From assembly GCA_942492835.1 (NCBI GenBank), contig OW818645.1, positions 930,001-994,000 on the forward strand: 64,000 nucleotides of DNA, given 5' to 3'. Positions 1-9,244 of the stretch are shown piece after piece. Position 1 is the stretch's first letter, and each line of letters begins with the position of its first letter. The position numbers and the translations under genes are program-made. Source of the stretch: GWB2-37-7 sp942492835 (GTDB lineage: Bacteria; Bacillota; Clostridia; Lutisporales; Lutisporaceae). The notes under the pieces were generated by a model, which was given only the letters and a program-made list of their open reading frames with translations, searched no databases and was not told the origin of the DNA.

Positions 1-1865
1 TATCAAAGCTTTTTTACATACGCTATCCATTCATTAATCTAATATGTCTCTTTATTACTACAAATCTTTTTTTATTAATAAAACACGACGATAACGAAAG
101 ACAACCGCTTTATCTTGTTTGCCTTTCATTTTTTATAATGTTTGTAGCTAACACTCGATTTTCACACCTTTCAGTATTAAATAAGTTTCAATCAGGTAGT
201 TTGACAGACCCATTATGGTCACTTTGTATTTTAGTTCTTGGGTTAGCTGGTTTTTATTATCTACAATTACCAAATGAAAATGTTGATGAGAAAAAGAATA
301 TCTATAATAAGCAGTCACAAACAAAGGTTTTATTGTTCCTACCTACACTTAGTGTGATAGTTCTTTTTGCCCTAATGATGTCTTATCGAGATCACATTGT
401 TTGGATGTGTACATCTATAAGTATAATGTTAATTACCTTGCGTCATGCACTAATTATATTTCAAAACAAGCAATTAATTATAAAGCTTGAGCAGCTTAAC
501 GATTCTCTTGAGGACAAAGTGTTTGAAAGAACTCAAGAGCTTTATGAAATTGCCTTTTATGATCAACTGACTGGTCTTCCAAACAGAAGAATGCTTGAAG
601 ATAATTTAAAAAAATCAGTTATCATAGCTAAGCAGAATAATGGCAAACTAGCACTTCTTCTTTTAGACTTAGATAGGTTTAAGACTATAAATGATAGCTT
701 TGGCCATTCTTATGGAGATTTGATGTTAAAGGAAATTGCTCTTCGAATTAAAAATTCAATAGACTCAATATATACAATATCTAGACTAGGTGGTGATGAA
801 TTTGCCATTATTATAGAAAACTATATAGATAAACAGCAAATAGCTCAAATGGCTGAAAGTATAATGGCTGAAATCGCAAAGCCTATAAAATTACACAGTA
901 ATAATATATATACCACCTGCAGTATTGGAATATCACTATACTCTTCAAAATGTTCTGATTCAGAAACAATTATGCGATATGCTGATGCAGGTATGTATTA
1001 TTCGAAGGAACGTGGTAAAAATTCTTATCAATTTTATACAAATGAACTTAATAAATCTATTTCAAAGAAGCTAGAGCTTGAGACAGAACTGGGCAAAGCT
1101 GTAAATAACAACGAATTCTGCTTGTTCTATCAACCACAGATTAATATAATAACCGGTTCATTTACTGGTGCCGAAGCCCTGATTAGATGGATACATCCAA
1201 TATATGGAATGATATCTCCTATTGACTTTATCCCTATTGCGGAAGAAACAGGGATGATAAATGAAATAGGACTTTGGGTATTAGAAACAGCTTGCATAGA
1301 AGCAAATAAAATGCATTTAGAAGGCTTTAAGAATTTAAAGATAAGTGTAAATATATCTCCTAAACAAATACAACATGATAACTTTGTATTACAGGTAACC
1401 AATGTTATCAAAAGGACAGGAATAAATCCACTACTGCTGGATCTTGAGATTACAGAAAGTGCATCCTTCCAGTATGAATCTGATATAATAAAAAAGTTAG
1501 ATGAATTAAAGAAGCTGGGAGTAAAAATCTCAATAGATGACTTTGGAACCGGATATTCTTCATTAAGTTACTTAAATAAGCTGCCTGTTGACACTTTAAA
1601 AATAGCCCAGCAGTTTGTAAGACAGATAAAAAATGATGCAGATAACAAAGCAATAATTTCTTCAATTATTGCAGTAGCCCAGCACTTAAAGCTTAATATA
1701 ATTGCAGAGGGAGTAGAAGAGATGCTTGAATTTGAATTCTTGAAATCCCAAGGCTGCTTCGATATGCAGGGGTATATGTTTAGTAAACCCATACCTTTAG
1801 ATGAACTAAAAGCAATTATAAAAAAGAACCTGCTTGCAGGAGATAAAAATGAATACATAATATAA
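1..1865 (+). CDS. GGDEF-EAL cyclic-di-GMP turnover protein (5' end outside window)
   Basis: The reading frame is open to the left edge: no stop occurs in frame from base 3 onward, so the ATG at 138 is internal and the gene starts outside the window. The visible N-terminus is hydrophobic with several likely membrane segments, followed by a short coiled region. Counting from the ATG at 138, a GGDEF domain has its signature at residues 218-222 (RLGGDEF) and an EAL domain has its signature at 346-348 (AEALIRW). The EAL domain keeps DDFGTGYSSL and AEGVEE, so both cyclase and phosphodiesterase motifs look intact. No RxxD inhibitory site precedes GGDEF. GGDEF domains make c-di-GMP and EAL domains degrade it; the net activity of this membrane protein cannot be told from sequence. 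Confidence 0.93.
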   Translation, partial: SKLFYIRYPFINLICLFITTNLFLLIKHDDNERQPLYLVCLSFFIMFVANTRFSHLSVLNKFQSGSLTDPLWSLCILVLGLAGFYYLQLPNENVDEKKNIYNKQSQTKVLLFLPTLSVIVLFALMMSYRDHIVWMCTSISIMLITLRHALIIFQNKQLIIKLEQLNDSLEDKVFERTQELYEIAFYDQLTGLPNRRMLEDNLKKSVIIAKQNNGKLALLLLDLDRFKTINDSFGHSYGDLMLKEIALRIKNSIDSIYTISRLGGDEFAIIIENYIDKQQIAQMAESIMAEIAKPIKLHSNNIYTTCSIGISLYSSKCSDSETIMRYADAGMYYSKERGKNSYQFYTNELNKSISKKLELETELGKAVNNNEFCLFYQPQINIITGSFTGAEALIRWIHPIYGMISPIDFIPIAEETGMINEIGLWVLETACIEANKMHLEGFKNLKISVNISPKQIQHDNFVLQVTNVIKRTGINPLLLDLEITESASFQYESDIIKKLDELKKLGVKISIDDFGTGYSSLSYLNKLPVDTLKIAQQFVRQIKNDADNKAIISSIIAVAQHLKLNIIAEGVEEMLEFEFLKSQGCFDMQGYMFSKPIPLDELKAIIKKNLLAGDKNEYII

Positions 1866-1869
1866 ACAT

Positions 1870-1902
1870 AAAAGTCTCGGATAACGATAATCCGAGACTT
1901 TT
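1870..1902. terminator. Bidirectional rho-independent terminator
   Basis: A perfect 13-bp stem (1870-1882 with 1890-1902) has a 7-nt loop and A/T runs on both sides. It lies between the convergent GGDEF-EAL and helicase genes and can end both transcripts. Confidence 0.85.
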
Positions 1903-1905
1903 ATA

Positions 1906-3102
1906 TTATTTTCTTTTTACTTTTACTGCTCTTTTTTTGAAGTCACCTGAATCTTTTTTTACTCCAGGCTCAGCTATGGCTCCTTTATATACTTCCTTTT
2001 CTTCTATCTTTATTTTAAAGGTGTTCTGATATTTTTTAATTAACTCCACTTCCCTCAAGGTCACGATAGAAATCACAGTGCCAAACTTTCCTACCCGTCC
2101 CGTTCTACCTGCTCTATGTAGATAATCCTGTGGATCTTCAGGCATATCTAAATTAAATATATGAGTTACATCCTCAATATCCAAGCCTCGAGCGGCAATA
2201 TCAGATGCAACTAGCAGCTGTATTTTTCCATTTCTAAAGCCTTCTAACGCCTTTTTTCTGTCTTCCTTATCAGCGCTGCCAAATATACCAAAAGCGTTAA
2301 TCTGATGATACTTAAGCTTGGAAGTAGTAATTTCTACCTCATCACTTTTGTTAATAAAAACTATACCTCGTTCAGGCTTCTCAGCAGCTATCAGCTTCCT
2401 TAAAACTTCTAGCTTATCTCTCTGCTCAGTAACCAGATATATATGCTCAACCTGAGGATTAAGCATTTGCTGCGCTTGAACCTTTATAACCTCTGGCTCC
2501 TTCATCAAATCCTTTGCAATAGTTAAGGTTCTTTCATTGACAGTAGCCGAAAACAACATAAGCTGTCTATCTCTCATAGTTGTCTTTATAATATCCTTTA
2601 CAACACCAATGTTATTTTCATCCAACAGTCGGTCACCCTCATCAATAACAATTGTTTTTACAGTCTGAGCATTAATCTTCCTTCGTTTAATAAGCTCAAG
2701 TATTCTGCCTGTAGAGCCTACAATTATATGTGGTTTTTCTCTAAGCTTCTCAATTTGTCTTTCTATATTTACCTGTCCAATAATCGCAATTGATTTTACT
2801 GGTATTTCAGAGTTTTCTGCCAGTGTTTTTATTTGCTTGTCAATCTGCATAGCTAACTCATGGGTAGGCGCAAGTATAAAGGCTTGCATTTCTCTTTTGC
2901 CACTATCTACCTTTTGAAATATCGGTAGAAGATAAGCAAGAGTCTTACCACTTCCTGTCTGTGACTGTCCGATAACATCCTTATTCTGCAATGCCAATGG
3001 AATTGCTTGAACTTGAATAGCAGTCGGCTGCTCAATGTTTTGCTTTTTTAAGCCTTCTATTAGATTTGTATTTAATCCTAATTCGTTAAAAGTCTCTGTC
3101 AT
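1906..3102 (-). CDS. DEAD-box-family ATP-dependent RNA helicase (motif II is DEGD)
   Basis: A 398-residue superfamily 2 helicase core with both RecA-like domains. Visible motifs are an upstream Q-motif region (QPTAIQ near 25-30), motif I SQTGSGKT (47-54), motif Ia PTHELA (80-85), Ib GSTGR, motif II DEGD (154-157), SAT (185-187), ARGLDI and HRAGRTGR. Such proteins remodel RNA during ribosome assembly or mRNA decay. The second acidic motif is DEGD rather than DEAD. The C-terminal tail is short and basic, so this is a minimal helicase similar in size to B. subtilis YfmL. The start ATG follows an AGGAG ribosome-binding site. The gene appears monocistronic and converges on the preceding gene. Confidence 0.9.
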   Translation of the reverse strand: MTETFNELGLNTNLIEGLKKQNIEQPTAIQVQAIPLALQNKDVIGQSQTGSGKTLAYLLPIFQKVDSGKREMQAFILAPTHELAMQIDKQIKTLAENSEIPVKSIAIIGQVNIERQIEKLREKPHIIVGSTGRILELIKRRKINAQTVKTIVIDEGDRLLDENNIGVVKDIIKTTMRDRQLMLFSATVNERTLTIAKDLMKEPEVIKVQAQQMLNPQVEHIYLVTEQRDKLEVLRKLIAAEKPERGIVFINKSDEVEITTSKLKYHQINAFGIFGSADKEDRKKALEGFRNGKIQLLVASDIAARGLDIEDVTHIFNLDMPEDPQDYLHRAGRTGRVGKFGTVISIVTLREVELIKKYQNTFKIKIEEKEVYKGAIAEPGVKKDSGDFKKRAVKVKRK

Positions 3103-3268
3103 GTCTATCTCCTCTTTATCTTTTGCATTCTATTTTAGTTTGCCAATTTATTTCATAAATATAGAGATATTATAACATATTTTACTGCTTTATAAAAAAA
3201 TAGTGTAAATAGTATTCTCCAATGATAAACTAAGAAGGCAAGATAATTTTTTTCAAGGAGATTATAAG

Positions 3269-5455
3269 ATGGGAAAAACACTGGTATTAGCCGAAAAGCC
3301 CTCTGTAGGCAGAGAATTAGCAAAAGTATTAAACTGCAATCAAGGCGGCAATGGCTGTTTAGTTGGACAAAAGTACATAGTAACCTGGGCATTAGGGCAT
3401 TTAGTGACCTTGGCAGATCCCGAGGTCTACGATAATAAATACAAAACATGGAGTTTGGAAGACTTACCAATGCTACCAAACAAAATGGAGCTGACTGTAA
3501 TAAAAGAAACGTCAAAACAATATTCCGCTGTACGTAACCTCTTAAAGCAGCCTGATGTAGACAGTCTTGTAATCGCTACTGATGCTGGACGTGAAGGTGA
3601 ATTGGTAGCTCGATGGATTATAGAAAAAGCTTCTTTTAGAAAGCCGATAAAAAGGCTTTGGATTTCTTCTCAAACTGATAAAGCTATACGTGATGGTTTT
3701 AATCAGCTAAAGCCTGGTAGAGATTATGAAAATCTATACAAAGCAGCTCAATGCCGAGCTGAAGCAGATTGGTTAATTGGTCTTAATGTAACTCGTGCTC
3801 TGACCTGTAAATATAACGCTCAGTTATCAGCAGGAAGAGTACAAACCCCCACTCTAGCATTAATAGTGCAAAGAGAAAATGATATTAGAAGCTTTGTACC
3901 CAAAGACTATTGGACTATTGAAGCTAAGGTCAATGGCTTTACTTTATTCTGGAGAGATAAAAACAGTGGCAACACCCAGCTATTTGACCGAGTTAAAGCG
4001 GAAACTATTACAAAGAAGCTGACTGGTCAAGTTGGCGATGTAGTAGATATTAAAAAAGAAGCCAAAAACGAGCTGCATCCACTAGCATATGACTTAACAG
4101 AACTTCAAAGGGATGCAAACAAACGTTATGGCTACTCTGCTAAGCAGACGCTGTCAATTATGCAGACTTTATATGAACGACATAAAATACTCACATATCC
4201 GAGAACTGATTCAAGACATATTACAACGGATATAGTACCTACACTACCTGATAGATTAAAAGCAATGGCAGTAGGCCCTTACGCAGCTATGGCTCAAGTG
4301 TTGCTTCGCAGCAAGATAAACACTAGCAGCCGCTTAGTAGATAACAGTAAGGTAAGCGATCACCATGCCATAATACCTACAGAACAACGTGTAAATCTAT
4401 CGGCTTTAAGCGCTGAGGAACGTAATATATTTGATCTGGTTGCTAAACGTTTCCTTGCAGTTCTTAGTTCTGCTTATCAATATGAACAAACAACCATAAA
4501 GGTAGAAGTAGCAGGAGAACAACTGTTTGCTCGTGGAAAGGTTACGACTGCTATGGGCTGGAAAGCAGTATACGATGATAAAAACAGTGGAGAAGTAAAT
4601 AATGACGAGGATAGAGAACAAGCACTTCCTTCTATCAAAAAGGGAGATAAACTAAAGTTTTTGGCTGTAAACTCTATGAATAGAAAGACTAAGCCCCCAG
4701 CAAGATATACTGAAGCTACTTTGCTTTCTGCTATGGAGCATCCAGGCAAGTCTATAGAAGATGAAGCCCTAAGAGAAGCCTTAGATAGAACCAGCGGACT
4801 TGGCACTCCTGCCACTAGAGCAGATATTATTGAGAAGCTATTTAATACCTTTTATCTTGAGAGAAGAGGCAAAGAGATTTTCCCTACAGCTAAAGGAATA
4901 CAGCTTATAAATTTAGCTCCTGAGGAATTAAGATCGGCTGAGTTAACTGCAAAATGGGAGCAGAAGCTATATGAGATAAGTAAAGGAAAGGCTGATGCAA
5001 GCACTTTTATAAATAATATTAGAACTCACGCATCAAAGCTGGTTTCCGCTGTAATAGCTAACAGTGAAGCCTATAAGCATGAGAACTTAACTAGAGAACG
5101 CTGCCCTCAGTGTCAGAAATTCTTATTGGAGGTCAACGGCAAGAAAGGTAAAATGCTTGTATGCCCTGATAGAGAATGTGGTTACCGCAAGGGAGTTTCA
5201 CAAGTATCAAATGCCCGCTGCCCTCAGTGCCATAAAAAAATGGAGCTTAAGGGTCAAGGAGAAGGCAAGATATTCACCTGCGGCTGCGGCTATAGAGAAA
5301 AGCTATCCAGCTTTAGCAAAAGGATGGATGAAAAAGGCGACAGCAGCGACAAACGAACAGTTGCAAAATATATGCAGGAACAGAAAAAAGAAGAGCCAAT
5401 AAATAACGCTATGGCTGATGCTATGGCAAAATGGAAGGCTATGCAGGAAAAATAG
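3269..5455 (+). CDS. topB: DNA topoisomerase III
   Basis: A 728-residue type IA topoisomerase that passes single strands and decatenates DNA. The N-terminal Toprim domain shows EKPSVGREL at the start and ATDAGREGELVARW near residue 110. The catalytic tyrosine is in YPRTDS at residue 310. The C-terminus carries Cys pairs typical of zinc-ribbon modules (CPQC, CPDREC, CPQC, and CGCG near 610-685). An AAGGAG ribosome-binding site precedes the ATG. Length and motifs fit topoisomerase III rather than TopA. It appears to be a single-gene unit. Confidence 0.95.
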   Translation: MGKTLVLAEKPSVGRELAKVLNCNQGGNGCLVGQKYIVTWALGHLVTLADPEVYDNKYKTWSLEDLPMLPNKMELTVIKETSKQYSAVRNLLKQPDVDSLVIATDAGREGELVARWIIEKASFRKPIKRLWISSQTDKAIRDGFNQLKPGRDYENLYKAAQCRAEADWLIGLNVTRALTCKYNAQLSAGRVQTPTLALIVQRENDIRSFVPKDYWTIEAKVNGFTLFWRDKNSGNTQLFDRVKAETITKKLTGQVGDVVDIKKEAKNELHPLAYDLTELQRDANKRYGYSAKQTLSIMQTLYERHKILTYPRTDSRHITTDIVPTLPDRLKAMAVGPYAAMAQVLLRSKINTSSRLVDNSKVSDHHAIIPTEQRVNLSALSAEERNIFDLVAKRFLAVLSSAYQYEQTTIKVEVAGEQLFARGKVTTAMGWKAVYDDKNSGEVNNDEDREQALPSIKKGDKLKFLAVNSMNRKTKPPARYTEATLLSAMEHPGKSIEDEALREALDRTSGLGTPATRADIIEKLFNTFYLERRGKEIFPTAKGIQLINLAPEELRSAELTAKWEQKLYEISKGKADASTFINNIRTHASKLVSAVIANSEAYKHENLTRERCPQCQKFLLEVNGKKGKMLVCPDRECGYRKGVSQVSNARCPQCHKKMELKGQGEGKIFTCGCGYREKLSSFSKRMDEKGDSSDKRTVAKYMQEQKKEEPINNAMADAMAKWKAMQEK

Positions 5456-5473
5456 GCTATAAGATTATGATAA

Positions 5474-5501
5474 AGGGACAAGGAGATGAAGCCTTGTCCC
5501 T
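5474..5501. terminator. Hairpin downstream of topB
   Basis: A perfect 10-bp, GC-rich stem (5474-5483 with 5492-5501) has an 8-nt loop. No clear T-run follows on the plus strand, so it may be a 3'-end stabilising hairpin rather than a canonical terminator. Confidence 0.5.
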
Positions 5502-5531
5502 GACTATATCTATATTCAAATAAGATTTATA

Positions 5532-5715
5532 TTATAACAATCCACAGTCTTTTAGAATCTTTTCTACACATTCATTAATTATCAAATCAGGGTTGTCCTT
5601 GTAATACTCAAAACCACAATAAAGTTCAGGTTTATCGCCCAATACTCTATGTTCCTGTCTAATTTTACTAGAACTTTTAATTGCTTGTATTACATCTTCA
5701 ATATCAATTTTTGAA
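5532..5715 (-). pseudogene. Orphan C-terminal fragment of an unrecognised gene
   Basis: The minus strand keeps about 60 codons in one frame, ending with a TAA at 5534-5532. The visible end is acidic (ELYCGFEYYKDNPDLI ... LKDCGLL). No ATG with a ribosome-binding site lies in frame, and upstream the sequence switches near 5716 to a decayed MYG1-family fragment. I therefore read it as a gene remnant joined at a rearrangement breakpoint. The family is not recognised. Confidence 0.4.
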
Positions 5716-5935
5716 AGATAGTAACAGTAGATCTTATTCCATTATCTGAAGCATCAATATACCTAACTATGCCATCAATCTCAGTCTCTGATAGTGAAGA
5801 CTCATTGACCTGTACAACATCTCTGCCAAATTTTCTCCAGATTAATCAATGGCTGCATAAGATGTACTATTTTCTCGATATTCCTTTGAAATAGCTATTA
5901 TAGCACCTTCTATCTCAATATTAATAAACTTTATT
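5716..5935 (-). pseudogene. Decayed copy of the MYG1-family gene
   Basis: This stretch aligns at nucleotide level with the intact MYG1-family gene at 7811-8833, mainly with 8400-8600 and then 8785-8830. It lacks most of the 3' half and an internal segment of roughly 190 bp, and has frame-breaking indels. The identity is high enough to see by eye in many 20-base blocks. It is followed by a matching copy of the intact gene's leader, so the fragment is one end of a locus duplication, not a chance similarity. Confidence 0.85.
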
Positions 5936-5954
5936 TATATATTATTTACTATTT

Positions 5955-6235
5955 GGAATACTGTATGTAGAAGCTTAAAAATATACCAAAAAGTCGTTGC
6001 TTTGATTTTGACACCTATATCTCGATAGGTGAGTGTTGTCGCAGTGATTTTTATCTTCGCCTGCCACCTTTGACCTTACTATGGGCTTGATATATTTCAC
6101 TAAATATTAAACTCCTGTTTTAATAATGTAGGTTCAAAATAAAAGCTTGACTAGTATTTCAGTATGTTTTTATCTGCTATAAGCGCTATTACACTAGGTA
6201 ATCTGGACAAATACAGCAAGAAGTTATTAACATAA
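5955..6235 (-). repeat. Second copy of the conserved MYG1-family leader
   Basis: About 260 bp here match 8940-9212 at roughly 80-85 percent by eye, in the same orientation. Both copies lie upstream of MYG1-family sequence on the minus strand. The hairpin at 6012-6031 (7-bp stem) is retained. The rest of the gap up to 6328 holds nothing else that I can name. Confidence 0.8.
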
Positions 6236-6328
6236 AACTCTAAATATTTGTAAATTAGATTTCAAAAACAATTACCTATTTATTCTATAAATTACATCAT
6301 TTTATATATTTTCAGTTGTTAACTCCTA

Positions 6329-6337
6329 TGCTATAAT
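6329..6337 (+). promoter_or_regulatory. Extended -10 promoter of the glutamate carrier gene
   Basis: TG-C-TATAAT forms an extended -10 element; no convincing -35 is seen. The predicted transcription start near 6344 falls at the upstream in-frame ATG (6345), which argues that translation starts at 6402. Confidence 0.55.
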
Positions 6338-6401
6338 TCATATTATGTCAACCTATCAAGTCTTATCAATATATTTACTTTTAGATAGTAAAGGAGTTAT
6401 T

Positions 6402-7589
6402 ATGGAATTTAATTTAGACGCGATTCAAACTCTAGCTTTAGCCGTTATCATTCTTTTAATCGGTGAATTTTTAAGAAAAAGAATTAAGGTTCTTGAGCAT
6501 TTTTGCATTCCAGCTCCCGTTATAGGAGGAATATTATTTTCAATAATCGCATTAATTGGATACTCATCACACACCTTTACATTTGTATTTGATGAATCAT
6601 TAAAGAATATTTTTTTAATAGCCTTCTTTACTACTATTGGTTTTACTGCAAGTCTAAAGCTATTAAAAAAGGGTGGAATTCAAGTATTTATATTTTTATT
6701 AATAAGTATGGTGCTTGTGATAGCACAAAATGTTCTTGGTATAAGCTTAGCAAAAATGTTTGGTCTTCATCCATTTATCGGTCTTGCTACAGGCTCAACT
6801 CCATTAGTTGGAGGTCCTGGTACATCTGCTGCATTTGGTCCACTATTTGAGCAAGCTGGGGTTCAAGGTGCATCAACAGTTGCTATGGCCGCCGCAACCT
6901 TTGGACTTGTAATGGGTTCATTAACTGGTAATCCAATCGCAAAACGCCTTATTGAAAAGCATAATCTTCATAAAGAAGCTTCTACTAATGAAAATGTTAT
7001 GACATTAACTGATCAAGTTAGAAATCTTAATGGTGATTCACTACTTTCCTCAACTATTATTATAGTAATTGCAATGGGATTAGGTTCATTAATTTCAAAC
7101 TGGTTTGTAAGCTTAGGCTGGACCTTTCCTCCATATATAGGAGGCATGCTGGCAGCAGCATTAATCAGAAATGCTTATGATCTATTCAATAAAGAATTAA
7201 TTCACGAAGAAATCGAAGTAATCGGTAATATAAGCTTATCCTTCTTCTTATCAATGGCGCTTATGTCACTTAAATTATGGCAACTAGCAAGCTTAGCATT
7301 GCCAATGTTCGTAATACTATTTGTTCAGGTTGTATTAATGGCATTCTTCACATACTTTGTAGTATTTAAGGTTATGGGAAGAGACTATGATGCTGCGGTT
7401 ATGGCATCAGGTACATGCGGCTTCGGTCTTGGTTCAACAGCAAATGCTATGGCTAATATGGAAACATTAGTAACTAAATACTCAAGAAAAGCTCCTAGAG
7501 CCTTCTTTGCAGTACCCCTAGTAGGTTCATTGTTTATTGACTTCTTTAATGCGTTTGTCATTACATTCTTTATGAATATGTATTCATAA
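6402..7589 (+). CDS. gltS: Sodium/glutamate symporter, GltS family
   Basis: A 395-residue polytopic membrane protein that by family takes up glutamate with sodium. It shows repeated hydrophobic segments and two inverted halves, each with a Gly/Ser-rich loop: GSTPLVGGPGTSAAFGP in the first and GTCGFGLGSTANAMANM in the second. Both loops are typical of GltS. I chose the ATG at 6402, not 6345, because an AAGGAG at 6391-6396 sits 5 nt upstream and the extra residues look non-coding. The gene lies on the strand opposite its neighbours and splits a duplicated locus: the MYG1 leader copy ends just before it and a dehydrogenase remnant begins just after its terminator. Confidence 0.92.
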   Translation: MEFNLDAIQTLALAVIILLIGEFLRKRIKVLEHFCIPAPVIGGILFSIIALIGYSSHTFTFVFDESLKNIFLIAFFTTIGFTASLKLLKKGGIQVFIFLLISMVLVIAQNVLGISLAKMFGLHPFIGLATGSTPLVGGPGTSAAFGPLFEQAGVQGASTVAMAAATFGLVMGSLTGNPIAKRLIEKHNLHKEASTNENVMTLTDQVRNLNGDSLLSSTIIIVIAMGLGSLISNWFVSLGWTFPPYIGGMLAAALIRNAYDLFNKELIHEEIEVIGNISLSFFLSMALMSLKLWQLASLALPMFVILFVQVVLMAFFTYFVVFKVMGRDYDAAVMASGTCGFGLGSTANAMANMETLVTKYSRKAPRAFFAVPLVGSLFIDFFNAFVITFFMNMYS

Positions 7590-7622
7590 TCTTTAAATTT
7601 AAATTATTAAAGGAAACAAAAC

Positions 7623-7663
7623 AAAAACCCATTGATTCAGATTCATTTTATCAATGGGTTTTT
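7623..7663. terminator. Terminator of gltS
   Basis: A 14-bp stem (7623-7636 with 7650-7663) ends in a T-run on the plus strand and has an A-run on the other side. It also corresponds in position to the weaker hairpin near 9208-9240 downstream of the intact dehydrogenase gene, so it belongs to the duplicated block. Confidence 0.85.
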
Positions 7664-7670
7664 CGTTTAT

Positions 7671-7785
7671 ATGCTTACAACATTCTTTGGATTTCCATCC
7701 AAAATGCCTTTTGATTATCTACAGCTATATCCATCAACCTATCTCTAGCTTCTTTTGTTGCCCATACAATATGAAGTTGAAATGT
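7671..7785 (-). pseudogene. C-terminal remnant of a D-2-hydroxyacid dehydrogenase
   Basis: The minus strand encodes HIVWATKEARDRLMDIAV, matching HIAWATKEARVRLMDIAV of the intact gene at 9245-10204. A frameshift follows; in another frame GNPKNVVSI and a stop line up with the intact protein's GNPINIIRI and stop. The rest of the gene is missing, and the intact MYG1-family gene ends about 25 bp further on. It is the other end of the duplicated locus. Confidence 0.85.
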
Positions 7786-7810
7786 CAGTGACTTATTAAA
7801 ATACTTCACC

Positions 7811-8833
7811 TTACTGTATTCCTACAGATTTTAGCTGCTTTACAATAAATTTTCTAAGTACATGTAAAAATTTACGTTTAGGTACCTCTACATGCTCTTC
7901 TATAGCTAGCTCAGCCATTTTCATTATGCTGTCGAAGGATTTTGCCCCTGCAATAAATCTGCCAGTGTGACAAAATATAGAGTCGTCTATTCCAATTACT
8001 TGGTTTAGCTCTTCGTCTCTCTTACCAGCCCAAGAAGCAGGTAAACTCTTTCTGTTGCCTAGTGAACCTCCACCACCTCTTACCGTCTGTATAAGATACT
8101 CTTCTTCTCTAGGAAAAATAACAAATAACACTTCTTTGTTTTTATCTATGCTGCTTAATACTCGAGGCCAAGGATAGGATCTATCAAGTACAAGCAGCTC
8201 TTGTCTTGTTCTCTTTTTATATGCTTCAATAATATTTGTTTTTGCTTTTACAATTGATATTTGCTGTGCCAAAGTATTGCCAAGAATTAAGTCAGCAAAT
8301 TTAACAGCTTCGTCAAAATATTTATCTTCATTCTCTATTTTTGCATCCCAAGGCGGATTAAAATTTGCAATAAGGGTTGATATATTTAGTGTTGGGATTA
8401 TGGTAACAGTAGATCTTATTCCATTATCTGAAGCATCAATAGCCTCAACCATATTCCTGTCAATATACCTAAACACTCCATCATTCTCAGCCTCTGATAG
8501 CGAAGGCTCATTGACCTGTATAACATCCCTGCCAAACTTTCTCCAGATTAATCCACAAGCTGCATAGGGTGTGCCACTTTCTCGATATTCCTTTTCCACC
8601 TGATGATGGTCAAATTCTCCATCTCCTACATCATATACTATATCTAGACTCTTAAGAATATCAATATCCCTAGTTCTCACAAGCTCTATATCAAATATTT
8701 CTTTCAGTATTGCAGTCGCCATTACCTCATCTGCATGAAATCTACCATTATGTGTTCCTATTTTTTTTAATTCTTTTGAAGTATCTATTTTAACACCCTC
8801 TATCTCAGTTTTTGCTTCATAAATCCTTTTCAT
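7811..8833 (-). CDS. MYG1-family (UPF0160) DHH-type metal-dependent hydrolase
   Basis: A 340-residue protein. Its N-terminal part has GTHNGRFHADEVMA (near 27-40) and EFDHHQ (near 75), the metal-binding signature of the MYG1/UPF0160 branch of DHH phosphoesterases. The eukaryotic member MYG1 is a 3'-5' RNA exonuclease; the bacterial role is not established. Full-length motifs suggest an active enzyme. It lies downstream of the hydroxyacid dehydrogenase gene on the same strand but behind its own long leader of about 330 nt. A broken second copy lies at 5716-5935. Confidence 0.85.
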   Translation of the reverse strand: MKRIYEAKTEIEGVKIDTSKELKKIGTHNGRFHADEVMATAILKEIFDIELVRTRDIDILKSLDIVYDVGDGEFDHHQVEKEYRESGTPYAACGLIWRKFGRDVIQVNEPSLSEAENDGVFRYIDRNMVEAIDASDNGIRSTVTIIPTLNISTLIANFNPPWDAKIENEDKYFDEAVKFADLILGNTLAQQISIVKAKTNIIEAYKKRTRQELLVLDRSYPWPRVLSSIDKNKEVLFVIFPREEEYLIQTVRGGGGSLGNRKSLPASWAGKRDEELNQVIGIDDSIFCHTGRFIAGAKSFDSIMKMAELAIEEHVEVPKRKFLHVLRKFIVKQLKSVGIQ

Positions 8834-8939
8834 AACATATCCAAAAATCTTAATTCCATATATATATTATTTGCTGTAGGGAATACTTTATGTAGAGAAT
8901 TCAAAAACAAAAAAAGCTTAAACACATAAGTATTTAAGC

Positions 8940-9175
8940 AAAATAGATGTTAATAGTACCAAAAAGTCGTTGCTTTGATTTTGACACCTATCTCTCGATA
9001 GGTGGGTGTCCTCAAAGTGAATTTCTATCTTCCCCTGCCACATTTGGACTTACTATGGGCCTGATATATTTCACTAGATGTTAAACTCCCGATTAAGTGA
9101 TGTAGGTTCAAAATAAAAGCTTGACGAGTATTTCAGTATGTTTATGTATCTGCTACAAATGTTATTATACTAGTT
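8940..9175 (-). ncRNA. Candidate structured 5' leader of the MYG1-family gene
   Basis: The minus strand between a TATAAT-like -10 (9164-9169) and the start codon at 8833 contains about 200 nt that are also preserved in the second copy at 5955-6235. It contains a hairpin with an 8-bp stem and GAGA tetraloop (8985-9004) and a longer-range AGTGA/TCACT pairing that is kept in both copies. I could not match it to a known riboswitch class. It may be a regulatory leader, a small RNA, or only an unselected part of the duplicated block. Confidence 0.35.
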
Positions 9176-9244
9176 TATATGGAGAAATACAATAAGAAGA
9201 TTTTAACACCTATTGATTTAGCTTTTAATGGGTTTTTTACATAT

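Noticed and set aside
138..140. ATG at 138 as start of the GGDEF-EAL gene
   Set aside because: The frame is open upstream to the window edge and continues hydrophobic membrane sequence, so the true start lies outside.
5157..5402. Separate plus-strand frame of 81 codons inside topB
   Set aside because: It overlaps the zinc-ribbon coding end of topB in another frame and has no start signal.
5955..6235. Insertion-sequence end or MITE at the duplicated leader
   Set aside because: The repeat has no terminal inverted repeats or transposase remnant, and its flanks belong to the same duplicated genes, so a locus duplication explains it better.
6345..6401. Upstream ATG for gltS
   Set aside because: It coincides with the predicted transcription start and lacks a ribosome-binding site; 6402 has AAGGAG at good spacing.
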